This document shows positions 1 through 12,403 of a stretch of 64,000 nucleotides of DNA, one piece after another. The position numbers were made by a program, and so were the translations under genes. This DNA comes from Mustela lutreola. Taxonomy: Eukaryota > Chordata > Mammalia > Carnivora > Mustelidae. The DNA is taken from positions 120,317,501-120,381,500 of the forward strand of contig NC_081295.1 of the NCBI RefSeq assembly GCF_030435805.1, in the 5' to 3' direction. Numbering within the stretch: the first letter of the stretch is position 1; each line of letters opens with the position of its first letter. A model generated the notes under the pieces. It was not told where the DNA came from. It saw nothing but the letters and a program-made list of their open reading frames with translations, and did not search any database.

Positions 1-47
1 TGAGTGGAAGGCAGAGGCTTAACCTGCTGAGCCACCCAGGCGCCCTG
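1..47 (-). mobile_element. SINE head, cut by window edge
   Basis: Antisense head ending GAGCCACCCAGGCGCCC. Confidence 0.85.
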
Positions 48-298
48 CGCCTGGATTATTCTGAAGCTGTCCCAGATATCCTATGATTCCATCTGTGAAC
101 TTTTCAGTAGGTAGCACTGAGATAAGGACTCGCACAAATATCACAATTCTGTGATCACATCTAAAAATTAATAATGATTTTTATCAAGTATCCACTCAGT
201 GTTCAGATGTCCTAGACCGTATGTATGTGTGTGTTTTTTCAAATCATGATCCAAATGGGAGCAGATAAAACTCTGAAATCTTTAAAAACGTATTTCCT

Positions 299-430
299 GG
301 GGCACCTGGGTGGTTTAGTCAGTTAAGCATCTGACTCTTCTCAGCGCAGGTCTTGATCTCAGGATCATGAGTTCAAGCCCCGCATTGGGCTGCACACTGG
401 GCATGGAGACTACTTAAAGCAAAATAAAAC
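299..430 (+). mobile_element. Old carnivore SINE
   Basis: GGGGCACCTGGGTGGTTTAG head with tRNA-like box B (GAGTTCAAGCCCC); short tail, no pyrimidine-rich body. Confidence 0.8.
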
Positions 431-1450
431 AGAACCTTTATCCCCTAAGTTATTTTTGCCTACTTTTTTTATTATGGAAAAATTTAAACATATGAAAGCA
501 GCTTATTATTTCTGTTTTTAAAAGGGTAAGTATTGCTTTTTTCAGTTTTCATTTTGAATACTATAAATACCAATAACATAAGACATACAAGGAAAGCCTT
601 TGGGGTTCTCAATAATTTTTAAGAGTATAAGAGAGTCCTGAGCTGGGGGAGGAAACATTGTAAATAACTAGTCTAGAAGAGCTCTTAAAAATTACTCATA
701 CCTGTCTGTACCCTTCGAGATGTGGATTCAGTTTACCTGGCATGGGGCCTGAGCAAAGGTACTTTGGTAAAAGTTCCCCAGGATGATTCCAAACTGCAGC
801 CTGTGTGGCGATCCTCTGCTCAGAGACCCGTAGGAAATAAGCAAAGGGACAGAGTAAGAAAGGCAACCAAATGCCCTAGGTCTGGAAGGGCCTCCTGGGA
901 CCTGCTGCATCCAGTAGAAATGCCATCAAGAGCAGGCATGGAACACCAAAATACCAGTGGCTAAAAACAAATAGGAATTAATTTTTCTCATATCACAAGA
1001 AATCTGAGGAAGACAGTTGGTGGTGTTAGTTTGACCACTTGTCGATGCTATCGGAGACCAGACAGTATCTTTGTACTCCACCATCTCTCAACGTTACCCT
1101 TCCTTCCGTGTACTCATCCCCTCGTTTCCCCAAAGTGGCAGCTACATCTCGCTATCACGTCAACAGTCAAGATGGAAGAAGTAAGTCATAGTGACAGCCA
1201 CATCTGTTTCTTTAGCAAACTTCTGCTTTTGGGTCACACAGCCATCCTTAATTGCAAGGAAGTCTGAGGAGGGGAAAGAGGGGTCAGGATGAGTGTGGAG
1301 TGGGGTCAGCCAGACTGCGGTGTCTGCTGCCCACTGGTTGGACCGGTATGTGGGAAGTCAATATCCAGCTTCCTTCCCCCCACAGGACTTGTGCTGCTGA
1401 ACAAGGCTGTTCATTTTATTTTTATTATTTTTTAATTTTTATTTATTTTT

Positions 1451-1635
1451 TTTAAAGATTTTATTTATTTATTTGACAGACAGAGATCAAAAGTAGGCAG
1501 AGAGGCAGGCAGAGAGAGGAGGAAGCAGGCTCCCTGCAGAGCAGAAAGCCCGATGCAGGGCTCGATCCCAGGACCCTGGGATCATGACGTGAGCTGAAGG
1601 CAGAGGCTTAACCCACTGAGCCACCCAGGTGCCCC
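1451..1635 (-). mobile_element. Carnivore SINE, reverse
   Basis: Full-length young form, from TTTAAAGATTTTATTTATTT to GAGCCACCCAGGTGCCCC. Confidence 0.92.
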
Positions 1636-1903
1636 AAGGCTGTTAATTTTAGACTGAGTTAGCCATTAAGTCAGAAAAGTATGGCACCATGGAATGAATT
1701 CTGACATATTTTCCTTGACTAAACTATAAGAACATTATCATTATCATTATTATTATTATTTCTGTTATAGCTGCTGTAGTTCTGTTTCTGTCACTGTCAA
1801 ACATGACATTCATCAACTAAGAAAAGATGCTTAGAAATATCTGACTCCATTTAGCTGCAAACACGCCCAATACTGAATACTGGGTCTTTAAAGAGCAACT
1901 TCA

Positions 1904-2101
1904 GGGGAGCCTGGGTGGCTCAGTGGGTTAAGCCTCTGCCTTCGGCTCAGATCATGATCTCAGGGTCCTGGAATCGAGCCCCACATTGTGCTCTCTGCTC
2001 AGCTGGGAGCTTGTTTCCCGCCCCCCCCCCCTGCCTTGGCCTACTTATGCTCTCTCTCTCTGTGTCTAATTAATTAATTAATTAATTAATTTTTTAAAAA
2101 A
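1904..2101 (+). mobile_element. Carnivore SINE
   Basis: Full-length, with a (TTAA)n tail at 2069-2090. Confidence 0.9.
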
Positions 2102-2424
2102 GACGAACTTCATCTTATTGCAAGTATTTTGGAGATCCTAAGTCTTGTATCCCACCCATGTCGACTGAACACTGGAAACTGAAAAGCGTAACTGCCACTG
2201 AGGTGTGATATTGACTTATTACTACAAATAAGTCTATGCCAGGTCTGAAATCATCCGAGATGGCCCCACACTCACCACATGCCCAGTGCCTGGGATCCTC
2301 CCCCATCCCGTTTCTGGGGCTCATAGAACCACATTTGCTCCTTACTAACAAGCCCCATGGAGGCGTGTGATGTCGGACAAGGCGCCATGTGAGGTGTGGT
2401 GACATAGAAGATAAATAGCTTGTG

Positions 2425-2611
2425 GGGTGCCTGGGTGGCTCAGTGGGTTAAGCCGCTGCCTTCGGCTCAGGTCATGATCTCAGGGTCCTGGGATCGAGCC
2501 CCACATGGGCCTCTCTGCTCAGCAGGGAGCCTGCTTCCTTCTCTCTCTCTTTGCCTGCCTCTCCGTTTACTTGTAATCTTTGTCAAATGAATAAATAAAA
2601 TTAAAAAACAA
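2425..2611 (+). mobile_element. Carnivore SINE
   Basis: Full-length; perfect 17-bp target duplication AAGATAAATAGCTTGTG at 2408-2424 and 2612-2628. Confidence 0.93.
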
Positions 2612-2629
2612 AAGATAAATAGCTTGTGA

Positions 2630-3869
2630 GCCAGTGGTCACTGAAAGCCCTGCCTGTGCCAGGACAGGAGGAAGCCAGTCCGTATCTATCTGACGCCTGA
2701 GGGTGGGGAGCACCCCGGGAGCTCCATTTTGTATTTCATTGAGTCTACTCTTGTTACATTTTGGCTGAGAACCAGAGATGCTATATATATTGCATAGGAT
2801 TAGGTTGAGCTGGGAGAAACAGAAAATTCTGAATGCAATAGTGGCTTAACCAAGACAGACTTCTCTTTCTTTCTTTTTTTTTTTTTTTTTTCATGACACC
2901 CGAGGTCTGATAGGATCTTTAACAGTGTCAGGGTTCAGATTCCTTCTATCTTTTCCCACCAGCCTCAACATGGCTCTTCCTGTTCAAGTCCAGTATGACT
3001 GCCTGAGTTCCGGCTTTCTTGTCTACATTCCAAACAACAGAAAGGGGAAAGGGGGAAGAAGGACCCATCTCCCTTTTTATAAGGGCACTTTCTAGAAGTT
3101 GCACACAGCAGTTCTGCATACAGCTCATTGGACAGAATTTGTGTGTGACCGTACGTAACCGGAGAGGAGGATGGGAAACCAGTACTTATTCTGGAAGTCC
3201 GTGTGACCTTGTGAAATGGAAAATTCTATTTAACAATCAGAGATTATGGATATTGGTGATAAAATTAATATTTTCTGTCATGCCATGTCTCTAAACAATT
3301 TCTCAAGTAAGATCCAAAAATGGGGAATTGTGCAGTGGTTTTTACCAATAAAATGGTCTTATAATTTCCATAAAAATCATTTGTATAAAACCACAGTTTT
3401 TTGCCTTAATGGAGGGAGGAGCATTCCAAGGTCATCTATCTATGAATGGTGGCTTAAAGGCCAACAGTTCAAGGCAAAGCATTAAGCAGAAGATTAAAAA
3501 CAAATAGTCTGCTTATTTGGTTTTCCTGGCACACCTCCTACTGGGAATTTCTTAAATTTTTGGAGGCCTTTTTGGATGCACTTAGAGAAACACGCTTTCC
3601 TCCATGACTCTGCCATGAGTTGCCCCTGTTGCTAGGCCGGTGTCTGAGTATCTTGAGGTCATTGTCCTACTGGAACATCAGTAGAATAGCTACAGTATGC
3701 AACCTTACAAGATGATTTAATTTTAATTTAATACATCCTTTTAAAATGATTTAATTTGTTAACAATGCCAGCCAGTTGAATTCTCAGAGATATATGCCAT
3801 ATAGTTATGTATGTCTTACTCAAATCATTAAACTCCAGGGATCAGTATACCTGTTTAGCCCATAAAGCA
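2630..3869. other. No gene seen
   Basis: Mostly unique or strongly decayed repeat sequence with a poly-T at 2876-2891. A repeat-like stretch at 2790-3200 could not be named; no conserved frame. Confidence 0.5.
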
Positions 3870-4078
3870 ATATTATCCAATACAACTTTATAGAATAATG
3901 GAACTGTTCTACATCTGTGCAGTCCAATATGGTGGCCAGTAGCCCCAGATGGCTATTGAGCACTTGAAATGTGGTTAGCGCCCCTAAGGAACTTTACTTT
4001 TAATTTTATTTAATTTTAATTAATCTAGCCACATGTGGCTACTAGTGGGCTAGTGGTTACTGTATTAGCATGGCTCGA
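3870..4078 (+). mobile_element. hAT-type MITE
   Basis: Contains GTCCAATATGGTGGCCAGTAG, TATTGAGCACTTGAAATGTGG and CCACATGTGGCTACTAG, typical of a short non-autonomous mammalian hAT element. Exact family name not assigned. Confidence 0.6.
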
Positions 4079-4594
4079 AAGCATCTTGCTGTTTAAGGAG
4101 CTTCTAAATTTGGATCCATTTTTGCTAATTGGTGAAGAGACCCAAGTTTAGTATGGATGTGGATATGCAGTTTTCAGAATTCAAACATACCAATTGATTC
4201 CTGTTCTCCTTTCTCAGGTAAGGAGTTTCAAGGGCAAAGGCTTTTACCTGATTTTGGGAAAAAATTTTTTTCCCAAAAGTTTACTTTAATCATTAAGTTA
4301 ATCATTAAGTCAATAAGGGAAGACAGGTTTTGGGTGCAGTACTTTTAAAAAATCGGTGTTACAGAGATATAATTTACACACAGTAAAATTTATCCTTCTT
4401 TGCTGAATTGTTCAGAAGTTTTGACAAACATGCATTGTGTAATCACCACAATGATCAAGAAAAAGGATATGCCTTCCCAACAAAAAAGTTCTTCACAGGC
4501 CCAATTGTAACCCCTGGTTAATGTGTCATTATTGTAATGAGCAATTTTAATACTTGAATTGGATTTAGGTCATCTGTTTATTGCGTATATATAT

Positions 4595-4722
4595 TTTTAA
4601 TTTTAGTTAACATACAGTGCAAATTTGGTTTCTGGAGGGGAATTCAGTGATTCATCGCTTACATATAATACCCAGCGCTCATCACAATGCGTGCCCTCTT
4701 TAACTCCCATCACCCATTAGGT
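4595..4722 (-). mobile_element. Short L1 3' end, reverse
   Basis: AGTTAACATACAGTGCAA and CCCAGCGCTCATCACAA are typical of carnivore L1 3' UTR in antisense. The flanks TAGGTCATCTGTTTA and TAGGTCAGCTGTTTA form a near-perfect duplication. Upstream, 4340-4550 resembles another, older antisense L1 end. Confidence 0.75.
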
Positions 4723-5990
4723 CAGCTGTTTAAATTCTGTTTTTATTGGATTATGCCTCAGGGTGGAAGAATTTATATTGGTGATACAGTCAATGTGGCT
4801 TGTTAGGGCAGCCGAGTGAAAGCAAACTGTGGTGGTGAACATAATTTATTGGTATTAAAAAGAATACACCAGCCAAATGGATGCACGTATACTAACCAAG
4901 GATTGATTTTGGAAGATCCTTTACTGAGGAAATGATATCAAGTACAGTGCTAACATCACACATCTCTATATATTACAACTAGATGAGTTAAATATATGTA
5001 CTTGGAACAGTCCCTGGCACTTAGTAAGTACTACTTAAGGATTAGCGAATCTTCCTAATATTGCTGTAACTTCCAAGATGCACCTACCTTTTGACTGCCA
5101 GTGAGTTCTATTGGTGGGATGGGTATCTCCAGGTTCTCCAATTATTTGATCATAATTGTTATTTTGCATATTCTCCTAGAGACTTGACATTTTCATATTA
5201 CCTCTCCCCCCACCCCCCGGGGAAGTAGAATTCCAGAGGTTCAAAGTGGTAGCTTTTCCAATTTCCAGAATTGCATTAGTGAATTCAAATAACATACCTG
5301 GGGACTGGCGAAATCACCACTGGAACTTTTTTGGTTTCTTGTAAACCCCTTTAATGTTATCTCAGCTGATCTCGCCTTATATATAGTTTCCCTTCCACAT
5401 GCCCCAATATTCAAAATAGCCCTCATATTAGACTAGGTTTTCCTGATTGATAGTTGCTGTTGATCCTGTATCCCAAGGTTCCTAGAATTCTGGGATATTT
5501 TTTTTGTTCCAAAGTTTTTTAATAGAGTCTACAGCGTCTCCAGACAGATCTACCACTGCAACAGGTCTAGAGGGACAGACTTTGGGGGCTATTTGTGCTG
5601 TCCTACAAGAGGATCTGGCTTGATCTTTAGGGTAAAACTCTTTAAACTCACAGGGCGAATGAAGGAGGTGTGTTGAAGTGCCCCCCTTTTTGTATGTACC
5701 AGGAAAAATGTGTTCGTAAAGTTTATGAGCTCTTTGTCTTTGTGATTTCCTTTGGCTTGGTTCCCAGCGGTTTTCAACTATGTGAGTTGGAAGTTTGCCA
5801 AGATTATTTCTATGGTTGAAGCGTCTGTATGTGGTAGAATTGGACTGTTCGTGCTTCCTTAACTTCTTTTGTAATTTTATTAACTTGCTAGTGGGCCTGT
5901 TATGTCTTTGAGATTTGATATCCTCAAGTCTAATGAGCTGTGACCAGACAAGACTCTTTCTTTCTACCTTCCCTTGCTTGTGTCATTCTT
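4723..5990. other. No gene seen
   Basis: AT-rich sequence without recognised genes; only short frames. Confidence 0.5.
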
Positions 5991-5994
5991 TTTT

Positions 5995-6190
5995 TTTTTT
6001 TTTTAAAGATTTTATTTATTTATTTGACAGAGAGAAATCACAAGTAGATGGAGAGGCAGGCAGAGAGAGAGAGAGGGAAGCAGGCTCCCTGCTGAGCAGA
6101 GAGCCCGATGCGGGACTCGATCCCAGGACCCTGAGATCATGACCCCAGCCGAAGGCAGCAGCTTAACCCACTGAGCCACCCAGGCGCCCC
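5995..6190 (-). mobile_element. Carnivore SINE, reverse
   Basis: Full-length; flanks share GCTTGTGTCATTCTTTTT. Confidence 0.92.
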
Positions 6191-6299
6191 AGCTTGTGTC
6201 ATTCTTTTTCACGTTTCAGTTCTCTAGCAGTTTCACCATGGGATGGTTCTGCCTCCACTGAAAGCTACTAAGAGAGGGCCTACATATTTTTAGAGAAAG

Positions 6300-6502
6300 A
6301 TTGTAAGCTCTACTCTGCGCCCCAGTATGGTAGCTACTAGTCACAGGTGGCTTTGACAATTTGAATTTAAATATTTTAAAATTAAATGAAGATTTCACCT
6401 CCTTAGTTGCATGGGCCATTAGCATGTGGCTACTTTATCGGACTGCTCAGACACAGAACATTTCCACCATTGCGGAATAGTTCTATTGGACAGCGATGCT
6501 CT
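6300..6502 (-). mobile_element. hAT-type MITE, reverse
   Basis: Same family as 3870-4078 in the other direction, ending TTCTATTGGACAGCGATGC, with GCATGTGGCTACTTTATCGG internally. Confidence 0.55.
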
Positions 6503-6876
6503 GTTTCCGGGTGATCGCATTCACTCTCCAGCTACTAGCAGTCTTTAGTTATGTAGTCCTTCTTTCCAAAGTTGACGCTGAAGGGTTTCCTTCTGTTGGT
6601 ATGCTCTCTTTAGATTCAGTTATGTAAAAATATAATTAGGGTTTGTTTAGTGACAGAGCCATGACTAGCATATTTTCACGGCTGCTGTTAAAGGCATAGC
6701 CAAACCGCAGAAGCACCGCGCTACCAAAGCCTCAACATTTGGCCATATTTGTTTTGGCTTTTGTATGCCTAACTTTTTCTCTCTTTTTTTTTTTTTTTTT
6801 TTTGTTAAAAATGTTGGAGTATTCCCAAATGGACAAATGCCCTTGCTTCTTGTTCCAAGTGTAGATTCCACTCTCG

Positions 6877-6892
6877 GCCACTAGGTGGTGAT
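6877..6892 (+). promoter_or_regulatory. CTCF-like motif
   Basis: GGCCACTAGGTGGTG resembles the CTCF core CCASYAGRKGGC with a weaker right side. Confidence 0.3.
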
Positions 6893-7157
6893 GGGATCCT
6901 TCTTCATATTCTCGAGCTTCCGAGGCCATTTAAAATTCAGATCCTTGCAGTGCTGCTTCTTCAAAAAACTGAGAATTTTCTCATGAGCATTAACAATACC
7001 CTACAATTTTAATTCCTACAGTTGTTCAATAACGAAGGAAAGGATAACCCCCTGACAACAGGAGCCGGAAGTGAGTGTAGCCGGGGAGAGAAGGTGACTG
7101 CGGGGTGGGGGTGGGCCTGTCCACCCAGCACTTGGATTCATCTCCTTCATTTCCTAC

Positions 7158-7674
7158 AGGGAAGAAGCTTACACCGAGCCGTGGAGCCTGAAAAGCTAAT
7201 ACAATGCCCCTACAATAAAACCCACCAGAGCTGCAGGTTTCCTCACCATTTTATCGAGTACGGAAAGAGTCATGCCGGTGTTGTAAATTGGTTGCTTGTT
7301 CCGTCAGTGCTCGCCACTTCAGTGCTCACCAGGTTCCCCGGCCAGAATCAGTCATCGTATCTCAAGCTGTGATGATAAAAGCTGTACTGAGCAGAATGTT
7401 GTCAACCAAATCAGGAGCCTTGGACAAGAGACTCTGGCTGTGCGCACATGGCAGTGCCCCCCTCCTTGTGATGAAGGCTGGGATAAAGATCTGTAGCAAC
7501 AGACCAGCACCCCACTTGTCCTGGGGACAGCCAACTACTGTGACAACAACAACCCTGCCAGCAATACAGTTAGGGGTTCTGGAAAAGAAGAGTAATCTGG
7601 CCTCGGGCATGCATGTTTCCTTGGCTCTGCCGAATTCGCTGTGGTAGAAAAGCAACGGAAATGCACAGTAACTG
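7158..7674 (+). pseudogene. GTSF1 processed pseudogene
   Basis: This is a retrocopy of GTSF1, a CHHC zinc-finger protein of the piRNA pathway in germ cells. Recognisable pieces in order are [85 protein letters not shown] and NLASGM. They are spread over all frames by several small indels, and no introns separate them. The start codon position reads AGG (GGGAAGAAGCTTACAC against human ATGGAAGAAACTTACAC). Similarity may extend into a 3' UTR up to about 7870, and the 7021-7157 stretch upstream ends in an acceptor-like TTCCTACAG. Not expected to make protein. Confidence 0.85.
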
Positions 7675-7870
7675 AGTATCTACCTCATCAAACGCCAGGC
7701 CCTAGAAGACTCTTGTTTCTTCCTACTACCAGTGGGTTCTTCACTTTTTTCCTCTTAGTTTAATTGTAGAAAGATAAACTGTGACTTTCAAACTGATAAG
7801 TACGTTTCTCCTCTTTTCCCCTCTCCCTGCTTTGAGTTCTCACTCATTGGATGCAAGAAAGAACATTGTG

Positions 7871-7985
7871 GTGCCTGGCCAGTTAGGTCAGTGGCAGAAG
7901 CTCAGCAGGTAGGACGTGGGACCTGTGATCTTAGGGTTGTGAGTTCAAGCCCCCTGTTGGGTGTGGATCCTGATTAAAACAGTTT
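7871..7985 (+). mobile_element. Old SINE fragment
   Basis: Diverged head with GTGAGTTCAAGCCCCCTGTT box B, just after the GTSF1 retrocopy. Confidence 0.65.
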
Positions 7986-8391
7986 TTTGTTTTTGTGTGT
8001 GGTTTTTTTTTTTTAAGAGAGAAACCTTAAGCTCAGAAGAACTATTTCAAATAAAGCATCGCTCTAGATTAAAAAAAAAGAAAAGGACAGAAGTACTAAG
8101 TAATTTATGTGTTACGTAAAAGAAATTTCCCTATTATGTTTCCACATGGCAATCCTCTACCCTCAAGAGGACAAGCTTCAAAACAGGACTCAGTGGTTAG
8201 AATTCTGAGTTAACGCACAGCTTTCGGACTGTCCTCAGATGACACCATGTTAGGAGGAATTTTTAACCAAACAGAAGATCAGGGAGACTCTCTTCTTGTC
8301 AAACCCTAAATTAATGTATTGGTTCTGTTTTATAAGGACTCTAAGATAACAGGCAAATGTTTTTGTTTTTGTTTTTTAATTTTAATTTATT

Positions 8392-8558
8392 TTTTAAAAG
8401 ATTTTATTTATTTATTTCACAGAGGTCACAAGTAAGCAGAGAGGCAGACAGAGAGGGAGAGAGAGAGAGGAGGAAGCAGGCTCCCTGCAGAGCAGAGAAC
8501 CCCATGTGGGGCTCGATCCCAGGACCCTAGGATCATGAGCTGAAGGCAGAGGCTTAAA
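8392..8558 (-). mobile_element. Carnivore SINE, reverse, head lost
   Basis: Body intact, but the tRNA head is replaced after GAGGCTTA by a tandem AAGGAACTTA. Confidence 0.85.
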
Positions 8559-8971
8559 GGAACTTAAGGAACTTAAACCAAGTTCCTTTTAATTATGACT
8601 CCAGATAATATTAAATTAACTCTTAGGCATTATAAATGCTGGCTTGTCAGACCTCTCTGGCAAGGCTTGTTTTTTATCAAAATCCCAAATAGTGAAGTCC
8701 CGTGAAGTGAAGGCAGTGCAGGCAATGTGAGGCTCATTCATAGTCAAGCTTCTCAGATGTGAAATTCTTTGGAAACTAAGTGGATTGCCTCTCTCTTTTT
8801 CCAAGATGATGAACAGTGGACATACGAATTACAACTTAACTTTCTCATCTGGAGCACTGAGAGGTAGGCTACTATATCTGGCATTGAGTAGAAACCAAAA
8901 ACTTCAAAGAACAGAATACTTTCATCTGCATCCTTTGTTTGTACTTCAGCTTTTCAAAAACTCTTTAATCC

Positions 8972-9052
8972 AAGGGCATGGCTGGCTCAGTCGCTCTTGG
9001 TCTCAGGGTTGTGAGTTCAAGTCCCCTGTTGGGCATAGGGATAACTTTTTAA
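8972..9052 (+). mobile_element. Old SINE fragment
   Basis: GGCTGGCTCAGTCGCTC, then GTGAGTTCAAGTCCCCTG; diverged. Confidence 0.6.
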
Positions 9053-9401
9053 AAAAGCCTACTTAAATGCTAATAGGATTCATAAAACATTTGTAATAGT
9101 AATTTCACATAATAATAATTAAATATAATTATATGAATTTAGCTCTATGTCTTCTGCAATAACCCATGTTTCCAGAAACCTAGTCTTTAGGGTGTTTTCT
9201 GTATCAACATATGTCTTTTTTGGATAAAAATGGATACTCGTGTTATTTTGAAAGTTGTCAGCCAAATGAGTGGTTTGCCTCTGTGCGGAAAAGAAGTAAC
9301 GTAGCAGGTCTACCATCCTTTTGGCCTGCTTACAAAGTTGGCCCCTGCCTGGCATCTGGGAATTTGGATTTTTCAAAGGGTTCCCACCATTTTCAGACCT
9401 G

Positions 9402-9797
9402 ATAAGAATATGCTTAAATTGTACCTAAACTGTACAAAAATATGGTTTATGCTGAACACCTGCTTTCCTTCTGCAAGTCTGGAATTTGGGTATGTGCTGG
9501 CAGATGGTGCCTACATGACCAGGCTCCAGTAAAAATCCTGAGTGCTGAGCTTTTCTGGCAGACAATATTTCACACGTGTGATCACAACTTGTGGCTGGAG
9601 AAATTAAGTGTTTCCTGTGGCTCCAATAGGAGACGAGTTCTGGAAGCTTACACCTGGTTTTTCTGGGCTTTGCCCCATGTGCTTTTTCCTTGACTTTGCT
9701 TTATAGACCTTTGCGGTAATAAATCACAGCCATGAGTACAACTACATGATTCCTCCTAGTGAACCACCTAATCTGGCTGGTCTTGAGGACCCCTGAC
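9402..9797 (+). mobile_element. Solo retroviral LTR fossil
   Basis: LTR-like layout with AATAAA near 9718 followed by CACAGCCATGAGTACAACTA and an end at GACCCCTGACACA. It fits an old mammalian endogenous retrovirus LTR. No internal region was seen. It looks old and broken. Confidence 0.5.
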
Positions 9798-9941
9798 ACA
9801 GCCCTTTATTTAAAATCACCAAAAACTGACTGAAGGTTATAGTTTATGATGATATTGGGTCAAACTGGCTTTAAGTAGTCACAAGGAAGAAGGTCAGTGA
9901 AGAAAGGAAAGCTCTTTAAGCTTGGGTAAGGCCCATCATTT

Positions 9942-10133
9942 TTTAAAAAATATTTTATTTATTTATTTGACAGAGAGAGATCACAAGTAGACAGAGAGGC
10001 AGGCAGAGAGAGAGAGAGGGAAGCAGGCTCCCTGCTGAGCAGAGAGGCCGATGTGGGACTCGATCCCGGGACCCTGAGATCATGACCTGAGCTGAAGGCA
10101 GCGGCTTAACCCACTGAGCCACCCAGGCGTCCC
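9942..10133 (-). mobile_element. Carnivore SINE, reverse
   Basis: Full-length; duplication AGGCCCATCATTTTT on both sides. Confidence 0.92.
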
Positions 10134-10365
10134 AGGCCCATCATTTTTGAGAAATGATCCTAATCTGTAAATGTTACAGGAATTAGAAGTTTTCCTGATT
10201 ACTATTATATGAAATTTGGGCTTAGGGGCATTACATACCATGAAATGATGGAAACAAATATGATTTCTGTCTTGGTCTGAAATGTTAATTAAAAAGATTT
10301 ATAAAAATCATAATAAAGTGTATTCTAAAAGCAGACGCATGTCTGAAAAAAATCTGGTATACACT

Positions 10366-10951
10366 ATGACCCATCAATTGCACTACAGGGTATTTACCTC
10401 AAAAATACAGATATGGTGAAAAGAAGGGCCACCCCAGTATGCACCCCAATGTTCATAGCAGCAATGGCCACAATAGCCAAAATGTAGAAAGAGCCAAGAT
10501 TCCCTTCAACAGACGAACGGATAAAGAATATGTGGTCCATATACACAATAGAATATTACTCAGCCCCCAGAAAGGATGAATACCCAAATTTTGCATCAAC
10601 ATGGGTGGGACTGGAGGACATTATGTTGAGTGAAATAAGCAAGCAGAGAAAGTCAGTTGTCACAAGGTTTCATTTATTTGTGGAACATCAGGAATAACAT
10701 GGAGGACATTAGGAGAAGGGAAAAATGAAGGGGAGGAAATCGAAGTGAGAAATGAACCATGGGAGACTGTGGACTCTGGGAAACAAACTGAGGGTTTTAG
10801 AGGGGAGGGAGATGAACCTGTAGGTGGGTATTAAGGAAGGCATGGATTGCATGGAGCAGGTATTATATGCAAACAATGAATCATGGAACACTACATCAAA
10901 AACTAATGATGTACTGTATGGTGACTAAAATAAAACAATAAAAAATTTTTT
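10366..10951 (+). mobile_element. Truncated carnivore L1 3' end
   Basis: ORF2 end and 3' UTR (CACAATAGCCAAAATGTAGA; GGGAGACTGTGGACTCTGGG). The flanking duplication AAAATCTGGTATACACT is near 10348-10365 and 10953-10969. Confidence 0.88.
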
Positions 10952-11819
10952 AAAAATCTGGTATACACTTGTCTTTGGCCCTTTGGGAACTGGAGATATA
11001 TTTCCTGACTCAGGAAGGGAAAGAAATTCGGGTGATCTGATAAACAGAGAGTCATGGGGCAAGTCTGTTTTTATGCCTCGATGTGAATAGTATTAAAAAA
11101 GAACTATAAATATTAACATATTACACCTGTATATACAATTCTGATCTTCTGTTGGTTTTTATACTTGGAAAGCATATTCTTAGTGACTGACATACTTTAT
11201 CACTTTATCAGTCCTGTATGAATGTCAAGTCCAAGCTCAGTGTCTTTTCCACATGGAATTTCTAGGGGAATTTCCACCCTTCACTGGTAAGAATGCAGCA
11301 TGAACTTGGTCATCTACAATGGTATAAAGCAAATTTTAGGGGGTCCACTATCAGTTGGCCTCTGGCTCAATAGGGAGAACTGATCACCATCAAGAAGTTT
11401 ATTTTTCCATGACTAGATAAAACAACAGTGACTTGTCCAGTGATCACCAAACCCTTCAACCGTAAGCATGGCCCATGACCATCTATTTCCTCTCAAAAAA
11501 AAAAAGAAAAACAACACTCGGTTTAGATGGTTTATGTTCCTCAGGAAAGGTCACTCTATAGACTGGAAGAACTTGAGAAAGAGAAAGTATGTTGAAATAA
11601 AATGCAGAGACTCAGAAAATGGCCTAAGGGAGCACAATTTAGCCATTATGTCCTTTCTGGATGTGGGAGGTTGCTGCACAACAGGAATATCAGAACTGCT
11701 TTTTCCAAGGCTACATGTGATGTCTGAGATCAGTTCAGGAGCCCTGTGAAGAAAAAGAAGGAGGAGGAAGAGGAGGAAAAGAGGAAGAAGAATAATTATT
11801 CATTTATTTATATTTACTT

Positions 11820-12003
11820 TTAAAGATTTTATTTATTTATTTGAGAGAAAGCACAAGTGGTGGGGAGGGGGAGGAACAGAGTGAGAGGGAGAGGGAGGCT
11901 CCCCACTAGGCGGGAGCCCAATGCGGGTCTTGAGCCCAGGACCCCGAGATCATGACCTGAGCCAAAGGTAGATGTTTAACCAAGTGAGACTCTCAGGTGC
12001 CCC
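11820..12003 (-). mobile_element. Older SINE, reverse
   Basis: Diverged copy just 3' of the DPB gene; (GAA)n-rich run at 11752-11790 before it. Confidence 0.85.
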
Positions 12004-12398
12004 AGAAGAAGAATTTAAAACAATCCAAGCTTAAAGTCTACAATTCCTTTCTGTCTAGAGTCCCAGGGGAGAAAAAAATTATAGCAAGAGGTTAAATGTT
12101 GACTTAATGAAAAATGGTAAAGAGTTTCTAGAGTTCCTTCAGCAGTGGGGCAAAGTCACGCTCTGTAGCCACACCCACTTAAAGAGGAAAATAGGAACAA
12201 GAGTTGGGGGCATTTGGGCTCAATTTGAGAGAAAGGAGCAGCCTCAGAGTTTCTCCTATTGTCCGGGCACGTCCTGTGATCTATCCTGACTGAACACAGC
12301 ACACTCATGAATGCTCCCAATCTCGTGTTGCAATGAAATGAATTATATCCAAGAAAGAAAAAGGGAGCAGAAATACCACCTGTTGGCTGAGGTTCCGG

Positions 12399-12403
12399 TC
12401 ATC
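12399..12403 (-). CDS. DPB1: DPB exon 5: end of cytoplasmic tail and stop
   Basis: A strong acceptor (CTCTCATTTCAG) precedes GATGA. The last base of exon 4 plus GA gives Gly, and TGA then stops, so the tail ends SQRG. Human DPB1 has a few more residues here. The paralogous pseudogene retains related sequence near 41240-41300. The 3' UTR continues toward 12.0 kb, and no clear polyadenylation signal was placed. Confidence 0.6.
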
